Shown: positions 37,685 through 50,678 of the stretch, one piece after another
How positions within the stretch are numbered: the first letter of the stretch is position 1
Layout: each line of letters begins with the position of its first letter
Assembly (NCBI GenBank): GCA_026874595.1
Contig: CM049316.1
Coordinates: 31,543,339 to 31,607,338, forward strand
Reading direction: 5' to 3'
Length of the DNA: 64,000 bases
Source of the DNA: Sipunculus nudus
Taxonomy: Eukaryota > Annelida > Sipuncula > Golfingiida > Sipunculidae
Notes under the pieces: generated by a model
Told to the model about the DNA's origin: nothing
The model's database searches: none
The model's input: only the letters and a program-made list of their open reading frames with translations
Position numbers and translations under genes: made by a program

Positions 37685-38950
37685 ATGGTGCCAAAAAGCA
37701 ATTATGAAGGCATAATCCCTTTGCTTACCCTTTGCTTATGCTTTGCTTATTCTTTGCTTATGGCAAAATCACAACAGAAATGCAGCATTTTCCTAAAAAT
37801 AAACACTGATATGACCCATAGGAAGATAGACGGGTACTCTAACTGCACAGCAGTCCCGGTTAGTGAACATTAATATCAATCCCTTTGCTTACCATTTGCT
37901 TATGCTGTGCTTATTCTTTGCTTATGGCAAAATCACAACAGAAATGCAGCATTTTCCTAAAAATACACACTAATATGACCCATAGGGAGACAGACGGGAC
38001 CCTGGCTACACAGCAGTCCCGGTTAGGGAACAATAATATCAAAAATAAGGGCAATATCGTTCAATCAAAACCGCAAATGTATATTTCAGCTATTTTTATA
38101 AAAGTCATTTATTGGTTTCTTGGACCCCTTGGACGTTATTAGAGCCCCTTGGACGTTATTAGAGCCCCGCAAAGTCTAAAAATACATTATTGTCTTCAGA
38201 AAATGGTGCCAAAAAGCAATTATGAAGGCATAATCCCTTTGCTTAGACTTTGCTTATGTTTAAAAATACATTATTGTCTTCAGAAAATGGTGCCAAAAAG
38301 CAATTATGAAGGCATAATCCCTTTGCTTAGACTTTGCTTATGCTTTGCTTATTCTTTGCTTACGGCAAAATCACAACAGAAATGCAGCATTTTTCTAAAA
38401 ATACACACTGATATGACCCATAGGGAGACAGACGGGTTCCCTGGCTACACAGCAGTCCCGGTTAGTGAACATTAATATCAAAAATAAGGGCAATATCGTT
38501 TAATCAAAACCGCAAATGTATATTTCAGCTATTTTTGTAAAAGTCATTTATTGGTTTCTTGGACCCATTTTCCAAATTTAACACAATTTACCTACAGTGT
38601 TTTACCATTTCTGACATTATTAGACCCCCGTAAAGTCCAAAAATACATTATTTCTTCAGAAAATGGTGCCAAAAAGCAATTATGAAGGCATAATCCCTTT
38701 GCTTACCATTTGCTTATGCTTTGCTTATTCTTTGCTTATGGCAAAATCACAACAGAAATGCAGCAATTCCCTAAAAATACACACTAATATGACCCATAGG
38801 AAGACAGACGGGTCCCCTGGCTACACAGCAGTCCCGGTTAGTGAACATTAATATCAAAAATAAGGGCAATATCGTTCAATCAAAACCTCAAATGTATATT
38901 TCAGCTATTTTTATAAAAGTCATTTATTGATTTCTTGGACCCATTTTTTT
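37685..38950 (+). repeat. ~2110-bp tandem duplication, second (partial) copy
   Basis: Markers 37685, s, 38203, 38287 and 38663 match 35575, 36094, 36178 and 36554 at shift 2109-2110. Differences include GACGGGACCCTGG near 37995 (base loss) and ATTTTTGTAAAAG near 38531. After about 38950 the sequence switches to a 19264-like monomer (marker 39040). Confidence 0.84.
37877..38039 (+). repeat. Deleted monomer 's' (second copy of the 35.6-kb duplication)
   Basis: Same GGTTAGGGAACAATAA tail as 35767-35930, but one base shorter owing to GACGGGACCCTGG. Confidence 0.82.
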
Positions 38951-39039
38951 AATTTTAACACAATTAACCTATTGTTTTTTACCATTTCTGACATTATTAG
39001 ACCCCCGCGAAGTCTAAAAATACATTATTTCTTCAGAAA

Positions 39040-42000
39040 ATGGTGCCAAAAAGCAATTATGAAGGCATAATCCCTTTGCTTACCCTTTGCTTATGCTTTG
39101 CTTATTCTTTGCTTACGGCAAAATCACAACGGAAATGGAGCATTTTCCTAAAAATAAACACTGATATGACCCATAGGGAGATAGACGGGGACTCTGACTG
39201 CACAGCAGTCCCGGTTAGTGAACATTAATATCAAAAGTAAGGGCAATATCGTTCAATCAAAACCAGAAATGTATAATTCTGCTACTTTAAAAAAGTCATT
39301 TATTGATTCCTGGGACCTATTTTCTAATTTTAACACAATTTACCTATAGTTTTTTACCATTTCTGACATTTTTAGACCCCAGCGAAGTCTAAAAATACAT
39401 TATTTCTTCAGAAAATGGTGCCAAAAAGCAATTATGAAGGCATAATCCCTTTGCTTACACTTTGCTTATGCTTTGCTTATTCTTTGCTTACGGCAAAATC
39501 ACAACGGAAATGGAGCATTTTCCTAAAAATAAACACTGATATGACCCATAGGGAGATAGACGGGTCCTCTGGCTGCACAGCGTTCCTGGTTAGTGAACAT
39601 TAATATCAAAAGTAAGGGCAATATCGTTCAATCAAAACCGCAAGTGTATATTTCAGCTATTTTTATAAAAGTCATTTATTGGTTTCTTGGACCCATTTTC
39701 CAATTTTAACACAATTTACCTACAGTGTTTTACCATTTCTGACATTATTAGACCCCCGTAAAGTCCAAAAATACATTATTTCTTCAGAAAATGGTGCCAA
39801 AAAGCAATTATGAAGGCATAATCCCTTTGCTTACCCTTTGCTTATGCTTTGCTTATTCTTTGCTTATGGCAAAATCACAACAGAAATGCAGCAATTCCCT
39901 AAAAATACACACTAATATGACCCATAGGGAGACAGACGGGTCCCCTGGCTACACAGCAGTCCCAGTTAGTGAACATTAATATAAAAAATAAGGGCAATAT
40001 CGTTCAATCAAAACCGCAAATGTATATTTCAGCTATTTTTATAAAAGTCATTTATTGATTTCTTGGACCCATTTTTTTTATTTAAACACAATTAACCTAT
40101 TGTTTTTTACCATTTCTGACATTATTAGACCCCAGCGAAGTCTAAAAATACATTATTTCTTCAGAAAATGGTGCCAAAAAGCAATTATGAAGGCATAATC
40201 CCTTTGCTTACACTTTGCTTATGCTTTGCTTATTCTTTGCTTACGGCAAAATCACAACGGAAATGGAGCATTTTCCTAAAAATAAACACTGATATGACCC
40301 ATAGGGAGATAGACGGGTCCTCTGGCTGCACAGCGTTCCTGGTTAGTGAACATTAATATCAAAAGTAAGGGCAATATCGTTCAATCAAAACCGCAAGTGT
40401 ATATTTCAGCTATTTTTATAAAAGTCATTTATTGGTTTCTTGGACCCATTTTCCAATTTTAACACAATTTACCTACAGTGTTTTACCATTTCTGACATTA
40501 TTAGACCCCCGTAAAGTCCAAAAATACATTATTTCTTCAGAAAATGGTGCCAAAAAGCAATTATGAAGGCATAATCCCTTTGCTTACCCTTTGCTTATGC
40601 TTTGCTTATTCTTTGCTTATGGCAAAATCACAACAGAAATGCAGCAATTCCCTAAAAATACACACTAATATGACCCATAGGGAGACAGACGGGTCCCCTG
40701 GCTACACAGCAGTCCCAGTTAGTGAACATTAATATAAAAAATAAGGGCAATATCGTTCAATCAAAACCGCAAATGTATATTTCAGCTATTTTTATAAAAG
40801 TCATTTATTGATTTCTTGGACCCATTTTTTTTATTTAAACACAATTAACCTATTGTTTTTTACCATTTCTGACATTATTAGACCCCCGCGAAGTCTAAAA
40901 AATACATTATTTCTTCAGAAAATGGTGCCAAAAAGCAATTATGAAGGCATAATCCCTTTGCTTACCCTTTGCTTATGCTTTGCTTATTCTTTGCTTACGG
41001 CAAAATCACAACGGAAATGGAGCATTTTCCTAAAAATAAACACTGATATGACCCATAGGGAGATAGACGGGGACTCTGACTGCACAGCAGTCCCGGTTAG
41101 TGAACAGTAATATCAAAAGTAAGGGCAATATCGTTCAATCAAAACCAGAAATCTATAATTCTTCTACTTTAAAAAAGTCATTTATTTATTCCTGGGACCT
41201 ATTTTCTAATTTTAACACAATTTACCTATAGTTTTTTACCATTTCTGACATTATTAGACCCCAGCGAAGTCTAAAAATACATTATTTCTTCAGAAAATGG
41301 TGCCAAAAAGCAATTATGAAGGCATAATCCCTTTGCTTACACTTTGCTTATGCTTTGCTTATTCTTTGCTTACGGCAAAATCACAACGGAAATGGAGCAT
41401 TTTCCTAAAAATAAACACTGATATGACCCATAGGGAGATAGACGGGTCCTCTGGCTGCACAGCGTTCCTGGTTAGTGAACATTAATATCAAAAGTAAGGG
41501 CAATATCGTTCAATCAAAACCAGAAATGTATATTTCAGCTATTTTTATAAAAGTCATTTATTGATTTCTTGGACCCATTTTTCAATTTTAACACAATTTA
41601 CCTATAGTTTTTTACCATTTCTGACATTATTAGACCCCCGCGAAGTCTAAAAATACATTATTTCTTCAGAAAATGGTGCCAAAAAGCAATTATGAAGGCA
41701 TAATCCCTTTGCTTACCCTTTGCTTATGCTTTGCTTATTCTTTGCTTACGGCAAAATCACAACGGAAATGGAGCATTTTCCTAAAAATAAACACTGATAT
41801 GACCCATACGGAGATAGACGGGGACGCTGACTGCACAGCAGTCCCCGTTGGTGAACTTTAATATCAAAAGTAAGGGAAATATCGTTCAATCAAAACCAGA
41901 AATGTATAATTCTGCTACTTTAAAAAAGTCATTTATTGATTCCTGGGACCTATTTTCTAATTTTAAAAGAATTTACCTACATTGTTTCACCATTTCTGAC

Positions 42001-42425
42001 GTTATTAGAGCCCCGCAAAGTCTAAAAATACATTATTGTCTTCAGAAAATGGTGCCAAAAAGCAATTATGAAGGCATAATGCCTTTGCTTACACTTTGCT
42101 TATGCTTTGCTTATTCTTTACTTATGGCAAAATCACAACAGAAATGCAGCATTTTCCTAAAAATACACACTGATATGACCCATAGGGAGACAGACGGGTC
42201 CCCTGGCTACACAGCAGTCCCGGTTAGTGAACATTAATATAAAAAATAAGGGCAATATCGTTCAATCAAAACCGCAAATGTATATTTCAGCTATTTTTAT
42301 AAAAGTCATTTATTGATTTCTTGGACCCATTTTTCAATTTTAACACAATTTACCTACAGTGTTTTACTATTTCTGACATTATTAGACCACCGCAAAGTCT
42401 AAAAATACATTATTGTCTTCAGAAA
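39040..42425 (+). repeat. Nine full monomers (39040 to 42049)
   Basis: Markers 39040, 39415, 39791, 40168, 40544, 40922, 41297, 41673 and 42049. 39040-39791 match 19264-20015 at shift 19776; 40544-41297 match 20015-20768 at shift 20529. The 753-bp difference is a tandem duplication inside the run. 41673 and 42049 resemble 8008 and 8384 (GGGGACGCTGAC, GTCCCCGTT, GAACTTTAA). Private: CCATACGGAGATAG near 41807. Confidence 0.83.
39415..40920 (+). repeat. 753-bp (two-monomer) tandem duplication
   Basis: 39415-40167 and 40168-40920 share the private ATTTTTTTTATTTAAACAC (near 40074 and 40827) and TCCCAGTTAGTG (near 39960 and 40713), in the order W body then CN body. Neither variant is in the related 19.6-20.4 kb run, so the mutations preceded this duplication and followed the split from that run. 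Confidence 0.86.
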
Positions 42426-44119
42426 ATGGTGTCAAAAAGCAATTATGAAGGCATAATCCCTTTGCTTACACTTTGCTTATGCTTTGCTTATTCTTTGCTT
42501 ACGGCAAAATCACAACGGAAATGGAGCATTTTCCTAAAAATAAACCCAGATATGACCCATAGGGAGATAGACAGGTCCTCTGGCTGCAGAGCGTTCCCGG
42601 TTAGTGAACATTAATATCAAAAGTAAGGGCAATATCGTTCAATCAAAACCAGAAATGTATATTTCAGCTATTTTTATAAAAGTTATTTGATTTCTTGCAC
42701 CCATTTTTCAATTTTAACACAATTTACCTACAGTGTTTTACTATTTCTGACATTATTAGACCCCCGCGAAGTCTAAAAATACATTATTGTCTTCAGAAAA
42801 TGGAGCCAAAAAGCAATTATGAAGGCATAATCCCTTTGCTTACACTTTGCTTATGCTTTGCTTATTCTTTTCTTACGGCAAAATCACAACAGAAATGCAG
42901 CATTTTCCTAAAAATACACACTGATATGACCCATAGGGAGACAGACGGTTTCCCTGGCTACCCAGCAGTCCCGGTTAGTGAACATTAATATAAAAAATAA
43001 GGGCAATATCGTTCAATCAAAACCGCAAATGTATATTTCAGCTATTTTCATAAAAGTCATTTATTGGTTTCTTGGACCCATTTTCCAATTTTAACACAAT
43101 TTAACTACAGTGTTTTACCATTGCTGACATTATTAGACCCCCATAAAGTCCAAAAATACATTATTTCTTCAGAAAATGGTGCCAAAAAGCAATTATGAAG
43201 GCATAATCCCTTTGCTTACCCTTTGCTTATGCTTTGCTTATTCTTTGCTTACGGCAAAATCACAGCGGAAATGGAGCATTTTCCTAAAAATAAACAATGA
43301 TATGACAGATAGGGAGACAGACGGGTTCCCTGGCTACACAGCAGTCCCGGTTAGTGAACATTAATGTCAAAAGTAAGGGCAATATCCTTCAATCAAAACC
43401 ACAAATGTATAATTCTGCTTCTTTAAAAAAGTCATTAATTGATTCCTGGGACCCATTTTCTAATTTTAACAGAATTTAAATACAGTGTTTCACCATTTCT
43501 GACATTATTAGACCCCCGCGAAGTCTAAAAATACATTATTTCTTCAGAAAATGGTGCCAAAAAGCAATTATGAACGCATATTCCCTTTGCTTACCCTTTG
43601 CTTATGCTTTGCTTATTCTTTGCTTACGGCAAAATCACAACGGAAATGGAGCATTTTCCTAAAAATAAACACTGATATGACCCATAGGGAGATTGACGGG
43701 TCCTCTGGCTGCACAGCGTTCTCGGTTTTGTGAACATTAAAATCAAAAGTAAGGGCAATATCGTTCAATCAAAACCAGAAATGTATATTTCAGCTATTTT
43801 TATAAAAGTCATTTATTGATTCGTGGGACCTATTTTCTAATTTTAAAAGAATTTACCTACAGTGTTTCACCATTTCTGACTTTATTAGAGCCCCGCGAAG
43901 TCTAAAAATACATTATTGTCTTCAGAAAATGGTGCCAAAAAGCAATAATGAAGGCATAATCCCTTTGCTTAGACATTGCTTATGCTTTGCTTATTCTTTG
44001 CTTACGGCAAAATCGCAACGGAAATGGAGCATTTTCCTAAAAATAAACACTGATATGACCCATAGGGAGATAGACGGGTACTCTGACTGCACAGCAGTCC
44101 GGTAAGTGAACATTAATAT

Positions 44120-44283
44120 CAATCCCTTTGCTTACCATTTGCTGATGCTGTGCTTATTCTTTGCTTATGGCAAAATCACAACAGAAATGCAGCATTTTCC
44201 TAAAAATACACACTAATATGACCCATAGGGAGACAGACGGGTCCCCTGGCTACACAGCAGTCCGGGTTGGTGAACATTAATAT
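44120..44283 (+). repeat. Deleted monomer 's' in block B copy 4
   Basis: B-lineage TTTGCTGATGCTGTGC. The base before the join differs (CCGGTAAGTGAAC). Confidence 0.84.
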
Positions 44284-44841
44284 AAAAAATAAGGGAGATA
44301 TCGTTCAATCAAACCGCAAATGTATATTTCAGCTATTTTTATAAAAGTCATTTATTGATTTCTTGGACCCATTTTTCAATTTTAACACAATTTACCTACA
44401 GTGTTTTACTATTTCTGACATTATTAGACCCCCGCGAAGTCTAAAAATACATTATTGTCTTCAGAAAATGGTGCCAAAAAGCAATTATGAAGGCATATTC
44501 CCTTTGCTTACCCTTTGCTTATGCTTTGCTTATTCTTTGCTTACGGCAAAATCACAACGGAAATGGAGCATTTTCCTAAAAATAAACACTGATATGACCC
44601 ATAGGGAGATAGACGGGGACTCTGACTGCACAGCATTCCCGGTTAGTGTACATTAATATCAAAAGTAAGGGCAATATCGTTCAATCAAAACCAGAAATGT
44701 ATAATTCTGCTTCTTGAAAAAAAATCATTTATTTATTTCTGGGACCCATTTTCTAATTTTCACAGAATTTACCTACAGTGTTTCACCATTTCTGACGTTA
44801 TTAGAGCCCCGCTAAGTCTAAAAATACATTGTCTTCAGAAA

Positions 44842-45207
44842 AAGGTGCCAAAAAGCAATTATGAAGGCATAATCCCTTTGCTTACACTTTGCTTATTCTT
44901 TGCTTACGGCAAAATCACAACGGAAATGGAACAGTTTCCTAAAAATAAACACTGATATGACCCATAGGGAGATTGACGGGTCCTCTGGCTGCACAGCGTT
45001 CTCGGTTAGTGAACATTAATATCAAAAGTAAGGGCAATATCGTTCAATCAAAACCAGAAATGTATATTTCAGCTATTTTTATAAAAGTCATTTATTGATT
45101 CCTGGGACCTATTTTCTAATTTTAAAAGAATTTACCTACAGTGTTTCACCATTTCTGACTTTATTAGAGCCCCGCGAAGTCTAAAAATACATTATTGTCT
45201 TCAGAAA
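44842..45207 (+). repeat. 366-bp monomer lacking one 11-bp element
   Basis: The spacing from 44842 to the next marker at 45208 is 366 bp. The cluster reads CTTACACTTTGCTTATTC, so the TTTGCTTATGC element is missing exactly and three cores remain. This is direct evidence that the 11-bp element behaves as a slippage or deletion unit. GGAACAGTTTCC follows near 44928 where others have GGAGCATTTTCC. Confidence 0.88.
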
Positions 45208-48200
45208 ATGGTGCCAAAAAGCAATTATGAAGGCGTATTCCCTTTGCTTAGACTTTGCTTATGCTTTGCTTATTCTTTGCTTACGGCAAAATCGCAACGG
45301 AAATGGAGCATTTTAGTAAAAATAAACACTGATATGACCCCTAGGGAGATAGACGGGTACTCTGACTGCACAGCAGTCCCGGTTAGTGAACATTAATATC
45401 AATCCCTATGCTTACCATTTGCTGATGCTTTTCTTATTCTTTGCTTATGGCAAAATCACAACAGAAATGCAGCATTTTCCTAAAAATACACACTAATATG
45501 ACCCATAGGGAGACAGACGGGTCCCCTGGCTACACAGCAGTCCGGGTTGGTGAACATTAATATAAAAAATAAGGGCAATATCGTTCAATTAAAACCGCAA
45601 ATGTATATTTCAGCTATTTTTATAAAAGTCATTTATTGATTTCTTGGACCCATTTTTCAATTTTAACACAATTTACCTACAGTGTTTTACTATTTCTGAC
45701 ATTATTAGACCCCCGCGAAGTCTAAAAATACATTATTGTCTTCAGAAAATGGTGCCAAAAAGCAATTATGAAGGCATAATCCCTTTGCTTACACTTTGCT
45801 TATGCTTTGCTTATTCGTTGCTTACGGCAAAATCACAACGGAAATGGAGCATTTTCCTAAAAATAAACACTGATATGACCCATCGGGGGATAGACGGGTC
45901 CTCTGGCAGCAGAGCGTTCCCGGTTAGTGAACATTAATATCAAAAGTAAGGGCAATATCGTTCAATCAAAACCAGAAATTTATATTTCAGCTATTTTTAT
46001 AAAAGTCATTTATTGATTTCTTGGACCCATTTTTCAATTTTAACACAATTTTCCCACAGTGTTTTACTATTTCTGACATTATTAGACCCCCGCAAAGTCT
46101 AAAAACACATTATTGTCTTCAGAAAATGGTACCAAAAAGCAATTATGAAGGCATAATCCCTTTGCTTAGACTTTGCTTATGCTTTGCTTATTCTTTGCTT
46201 ACGGCAAAATCACAACAGAAATGCAGCATTTTCCTAAAAATACACACTGATATGACCCATAGGGAGACAGACGGGTTCCCTGGCTACACAGCAGTCCCGG
46301 TTAGTGAACATTAATATCAAAAATAAGGGCAATATTGTTCAATCAAAACCGCAAATGTATATTTCAGCTATTTTTATAAAAGTCATTTATTGGTTTCTTG
46401 GACCCATTTTCCAATTTTAACACAATTTACCTACAGTGTTTTACCATTTCTGACATTATTAGACCCCCGTTAAGTCCAAAAATACATTATTTCTTCAGAA
46501 AATGGTGCCAAAAAGCAATTATGAAGGCATAATCCCTTTGCTTACCCTTTGCTTATGCTTTGCTTATTCTTTGCTTATGGCAAAATCACAACAGAAATGC
46601 AGCAATTCCCTAAAAATACACACTAATATGACCCATAGGGAGACAGACGGGTCCGCTGGCTACACAGCAGTCCCGGTTAGTGAATATTCATATCAAAAAT
46701 AAGGGCAATATAGTTCAATCAAAACCGCAAATGTATATTTCAGCTATTTTTATAAAAGTCATTTATTGATTTCTTGGACCCATTTTTCAATTTTAACACA
46801 ATTTACCTACAGTGTTTTACTATTTCTGACATTATTAGACCACCGCGAAGTCTAAAAATACATTATTGTCTTCAGAAAATGGTGTCAAAAAGCAATTATG
46901 AAGGCATAATCCCTTTGCTTACACTTTGCTTATGCTTTGCTAATTCTTTGCTTACAGCAAAATCACAACAGAAATGCAGCATTTTCCTAAAAATACACAC
47001 TGATATGACCCATAGGGAGACAGACGGGTTCCCTGGCTACACAGCAGTCCCGGTTAGTGAACATTAATATCAAAAATAAGGGCAATATCGTTCAATCAAA
47101 ACCGCAAGTGTATATTTCAGCTATTTTTATAAAAGTCATTTATTGGTTTCTTGGACCCATTTTCCAATTTTAACACAATTTACCTACAGTGTTTTACCAT
47201 TTCTGACATTATTAGACCCCCGTAAAGTCCAAAAATACATTATTTCTTCAGAAAATGGTGCCAAAAAGCAATTATGAAGGCATAATCCCTTTGCTTACCC
47301 TTTGCTTATGCTTTGCTTATTCTTTGCTTACGGCAAAATCACAGCGGAAATGGAGCATTTTCCTAAAAATAAACACTGATATGACAGATAGGGAGACAGA
47401 CGGGTTCCCTGGCTACACAGCAGTCCCGGTTAGTGAACATTAATGTCAAAAGTAAGGGCAATATCCTTCAATCAAAACCACAAATGTATAATTCTGCTTC
47501 TTTAAAAAAGTCATTAATTGATTCCTGGGACCCATTTTCTAATTTTAACAGAATTTAAATACAGTGTTTTACTATTTCTGACATTATTAGACCCCCGCGA
47601 AGTCTAAAAATACATTATTTCTTCAGAAAATGGTGCCAAAAAGCAATTATGAAGGCTTATTCCCTTTGCTTACCCTTTGTGCTTATGCTTTGCTTATTCT
47701 TTGCTTACGGCAAAATCACAACGGAAATGGAGCATTTTCCTAAAAATAAACACTGATATGACCCATTGGGAGATAGACGGGGACTCTGACTGCACAGCAT
47801 TCCCGGTTAGTGAACATTAATATCAAAAGTAAGGGCAATATCGTTCAATCAAAATCAGAAATGTATAATTCTGCTTCTTGAAAAAAAATCATTTATTTAT
47901 TCCTGGGACCCATTTTCTAATTTTCACAGAATTTACCTACAGTGTTTCACCATTTCTGACGTTATAAGAGCCCCGCGAAGTCTAAAAATACATTATTGTC
48001 TTCAGAAAATGGTGTCAAAAAGCAATTATGAAGGCATAATCCCTTTGCTTACACTTTGCTTATGCTTTGCTTATTCTTTGCTTACGGCAAAATCACAACG
48101 GAAATGGAGCATTTTCCTAAAAATAAACACTGATATGACCCATAGGGAGATTGACGGGTCCTCTGGCTGCACAGCGTTCTCGGTTAGTGAACATTAATAT

Positions 48201-48760
48201 CAAAAATAAGGGCAATATCGTTCAATCAAAACCGCAAGTGTATATTTCAGCTATTTTTATAAAAGTCATTTATTGGTTTCTTGGACCCATTTTCCAATTT
48301 TAACACAATTTACCTACAGTGTTTTACCATTTCTGACATTATTAGACCCCCGTAAAGTCCAAAAATACATTATTTCTTCAGAAAATGGTGCCAAAAAGCA
48401 ATTATGAAGGCATAATCCCTTTGCTTACCCTTTGCTTATGCTTTGCTTATTCTTTGCTTATGGCAAAATCACAAGAGAAATGCAGCAATTCCCTAAAAAT
48501 ACACACCAATATGACCCATAGGGAGACAGACGGGTCCCCTGGCTACACAGCAGTCCCAGTTAGTGAACATTAATATCAAAAATAAGGACAATATCGTTCA
48601 ATCAAAACCGCAAATGTATATTTCAGCTATTTTTATAAAAGTCATTTATTGATTTCTTGGACCCATTTTTCAATTTTAACACAATTTACCTATAGTTTTT
48701 TACCATTTCTGACATTATTAGACCCCCGCGAAGTCTAAAAATACATTATTTCTTCAGAAA
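45208..48760 (+). repeat. Mixed run: full monomers plus one s unit (45208 to 48385)
   Basis: Markers 45208, s, 45749, 46126 (ATGGTACCA), 46502, 46879, 47255, 47630, 48009 and 48385. 46879-48009 is a diverged relative of block B (ACAGATAGGG body at 47255, GAAAAAAAATCATTTATTT spacer near 47880). The 47630 copy has two inserted bases (CCTTTGTGCTTATG) and is frame-broken. 46502 loses its stop (GAATATTCATATC). 45749 has CCATCGGGGGATAG. Confidence 0.82.
45400..45563 (+). repeat. Deleted monomer 's' after 45208
   Basis: Has private AATCCCTATGC and GCTGATGCTTTTCTTATTC, so two of its 11-bp cores are damaged. No compensating truncated unit follows. Confidence 0.83.
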
Positions 48761-50633
48761 ATGGTGCCAAAAAGCAATTATGAAGGCATAATCCCTTTGC
48801 TTACCCTTTGCTTATGCTTTGCTTATTCTTTGCTTACGGCAAAATCACAACGGAAATGGAGCATTTTCCTAAAAATAAACACTGATATGACCCATAGGGA
48901 GATAGACGGGGACTCTGACTGCACAGCAGTCCCGGTTAGTGAACATTAATATCAAAAGTAAGGGCAATATCGTTCAATCAAAACCAGAAATGGATAATTC
49001 TGCTACTTTAAAAAAGTCATTTATTGATTCCTGGGACCTATTTTCTAATTTTAACCAAATTTACCTATAGTTTTTTACCATTTCTGACATTATTAGACCC
49101 CCGCGAAGTCTAAAAATACATTATTTCTTCAGAAAATGGTGCCAAAAGCAATTATGAAGGCATAATCCCTTTGCTTACCCTTTGCTTATGCTTTGCTTAT
49201 TCTTTGCTTACGGCAAAATCTCTACAGAAATGCAGCATTTTCCTAAAAATACACACTGATATGACCCATAGGGAAACAGACGTGTCCCCTGGCTACACAG
49301 CAGTCCCGGTTAGTGAACATTAATATCAAAAATAAGGGCAATGTCGTTCAATCAAAACCGCAAATGTATATTTCAGATATTTTTATAAAAGTTATTTATT
49401 GATTTCTTGGACCCATTTTTCAATTTTAACACAATTTACGTAGAGTCTTTTACCATTTCTGACATTATTACACCCCCGTAAAGTCCAAAAAAACATTATT
49501 TCTTCAGAAAATGGTGCCAAAAAGCAATTATGAAAGCATAATCCCTTTGCTTACCCTTTGCTTTTGCTTTGCTTATTCTTTGATTACAGCAAAATCGTAA
49601 CGGAAATGGAGCATTTTCCTAAAAATAAACACTGATATGACCCATAGGGAGATAGACGGGTACTCTGACTGCACAGCAGTCCCGGTTAGTGAACATTAAT
49701 ATCAATCCCTTTGCTTACCATTTGCTTATGCTGTGCTTATTCTTTGCTTACGGCAAAATCACAACAGAAATGCAGCATTTTCCTAAAAATACACACTAAT
49801 ATGACCCATAGGGAGACAGACGGGTCCCCTGGCTACACAGCAGTCCGGGTTGGTGAACATTAATATCAAAATTAAGGGCAATATCGTTCAATCAAAACCG
49901 CAAATGTATATTTCAGCTATTTTTATAAAAGTCATTTATTGATTTCTTGGACCCATTTTTCAATTTTAACACAATTTACCTACAGTGTTTTACTATTTCT
50001 GACATTATTAGACCCCCGCGAAGTCTAAAAATACATTATTGTCTTCAGAAAAAGGTGCCAAAAGCAATTATGAAGGCATAATCCCTTTGCTTACACTTTG
50101 CTTATGCTTTGCTTATTCTTTGCATACGGCAAAATCACAACAGAAATGCAGCATTTTCCTAAAAATACACACTGATATGACCCATAGGGAGACAGACGGG
50201 TTCCCTGGCTACACAGCAGTCCCCGTAAAGTCCAAAAATACATTATTTCTTCAGAAAATGGTGCCAAAAAGCAATTATGAAGGCATAATCCCTTTGCTTA
50301 CACTTTGCTTATGCTTTGCTTATTCTTTGCTTACGGCAAAATCACAACGGAAATGGAGCATTTTCCTAAAAATAAACACTGATATGACCCATAGGGAGAT
50401 AGACGGGTCCTTTGGCTGCACAGCGTTCCCGGTTAGTGAACATTAATATCAAAAGTAAGGGCAATATCGTTCAATCAAAACCAGAAATGTATATTTCAGC
50501 TATTTTTATAAAAGTCATTTATTGATTTCTTGGACCCATTTTTCAATTTTAACACAATTTACCTATAGTTTTTTACCATTTCTGACATTATTAGACCCCC
50601 GCGAAGTCTAAAAATACATTATTTCTTCAATAA
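48761..50633 (+). repeat. Cassette C, copy 7 (1873 bp)
   Basis: Markers 48761 (W body with CGG instead of CAG), 49136, 49511, s, 50052 (AAG) and 50258; join at 50220-50225. The last monomer has GGTCCTTTGGCTGC. The next marker, at 50634, is cut off by the inversion at about 50678. Confidence 0.86.
49703..49866 (+). repeat. Deleted monomer 's' in cassette C copy 7
   Basis: Differs from its partners by CTTACGGC for CTTATGGC near 49748, probably converted by a full monomer. Confidence 0.84.
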
Positions 50634-50678
50634 ATGGTGCCAAAAAGCAATTATGAAGGCATAATCCCTTTGCTTACA
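50634..50678 (+). repeat. Monomer broken at the left inversion join
   Basis: The plus-strand monomer starts normally at 50634 but stops after TTTGCTTACA at 50678, 45 bp in. The next bases, GCCAGAGGACACG, are the reverse complement of a monomer tail. The two sides share CA at the join. Confidence 0.9.

Larger units (their letters stand above)
42426..45207 (+). repeat. Higher-order block B, copy 4, with one monomer deleted
   Basis: Markers 42426, 42800 (ATGGAGCCA), 43176, 43551, 43929, s, 44468 and 44842 (AAG). Up to 43551 it matches copy 3 at shift 14518; after that the shift is 14144. The 43551 monomer begins like 29033 (GAACGCATATTCC) and ends like 29407 (GGTTTTGTGAACATTAAAATC), so 374 bp was lost by exchange within the body. 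Confidence 0.87.
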
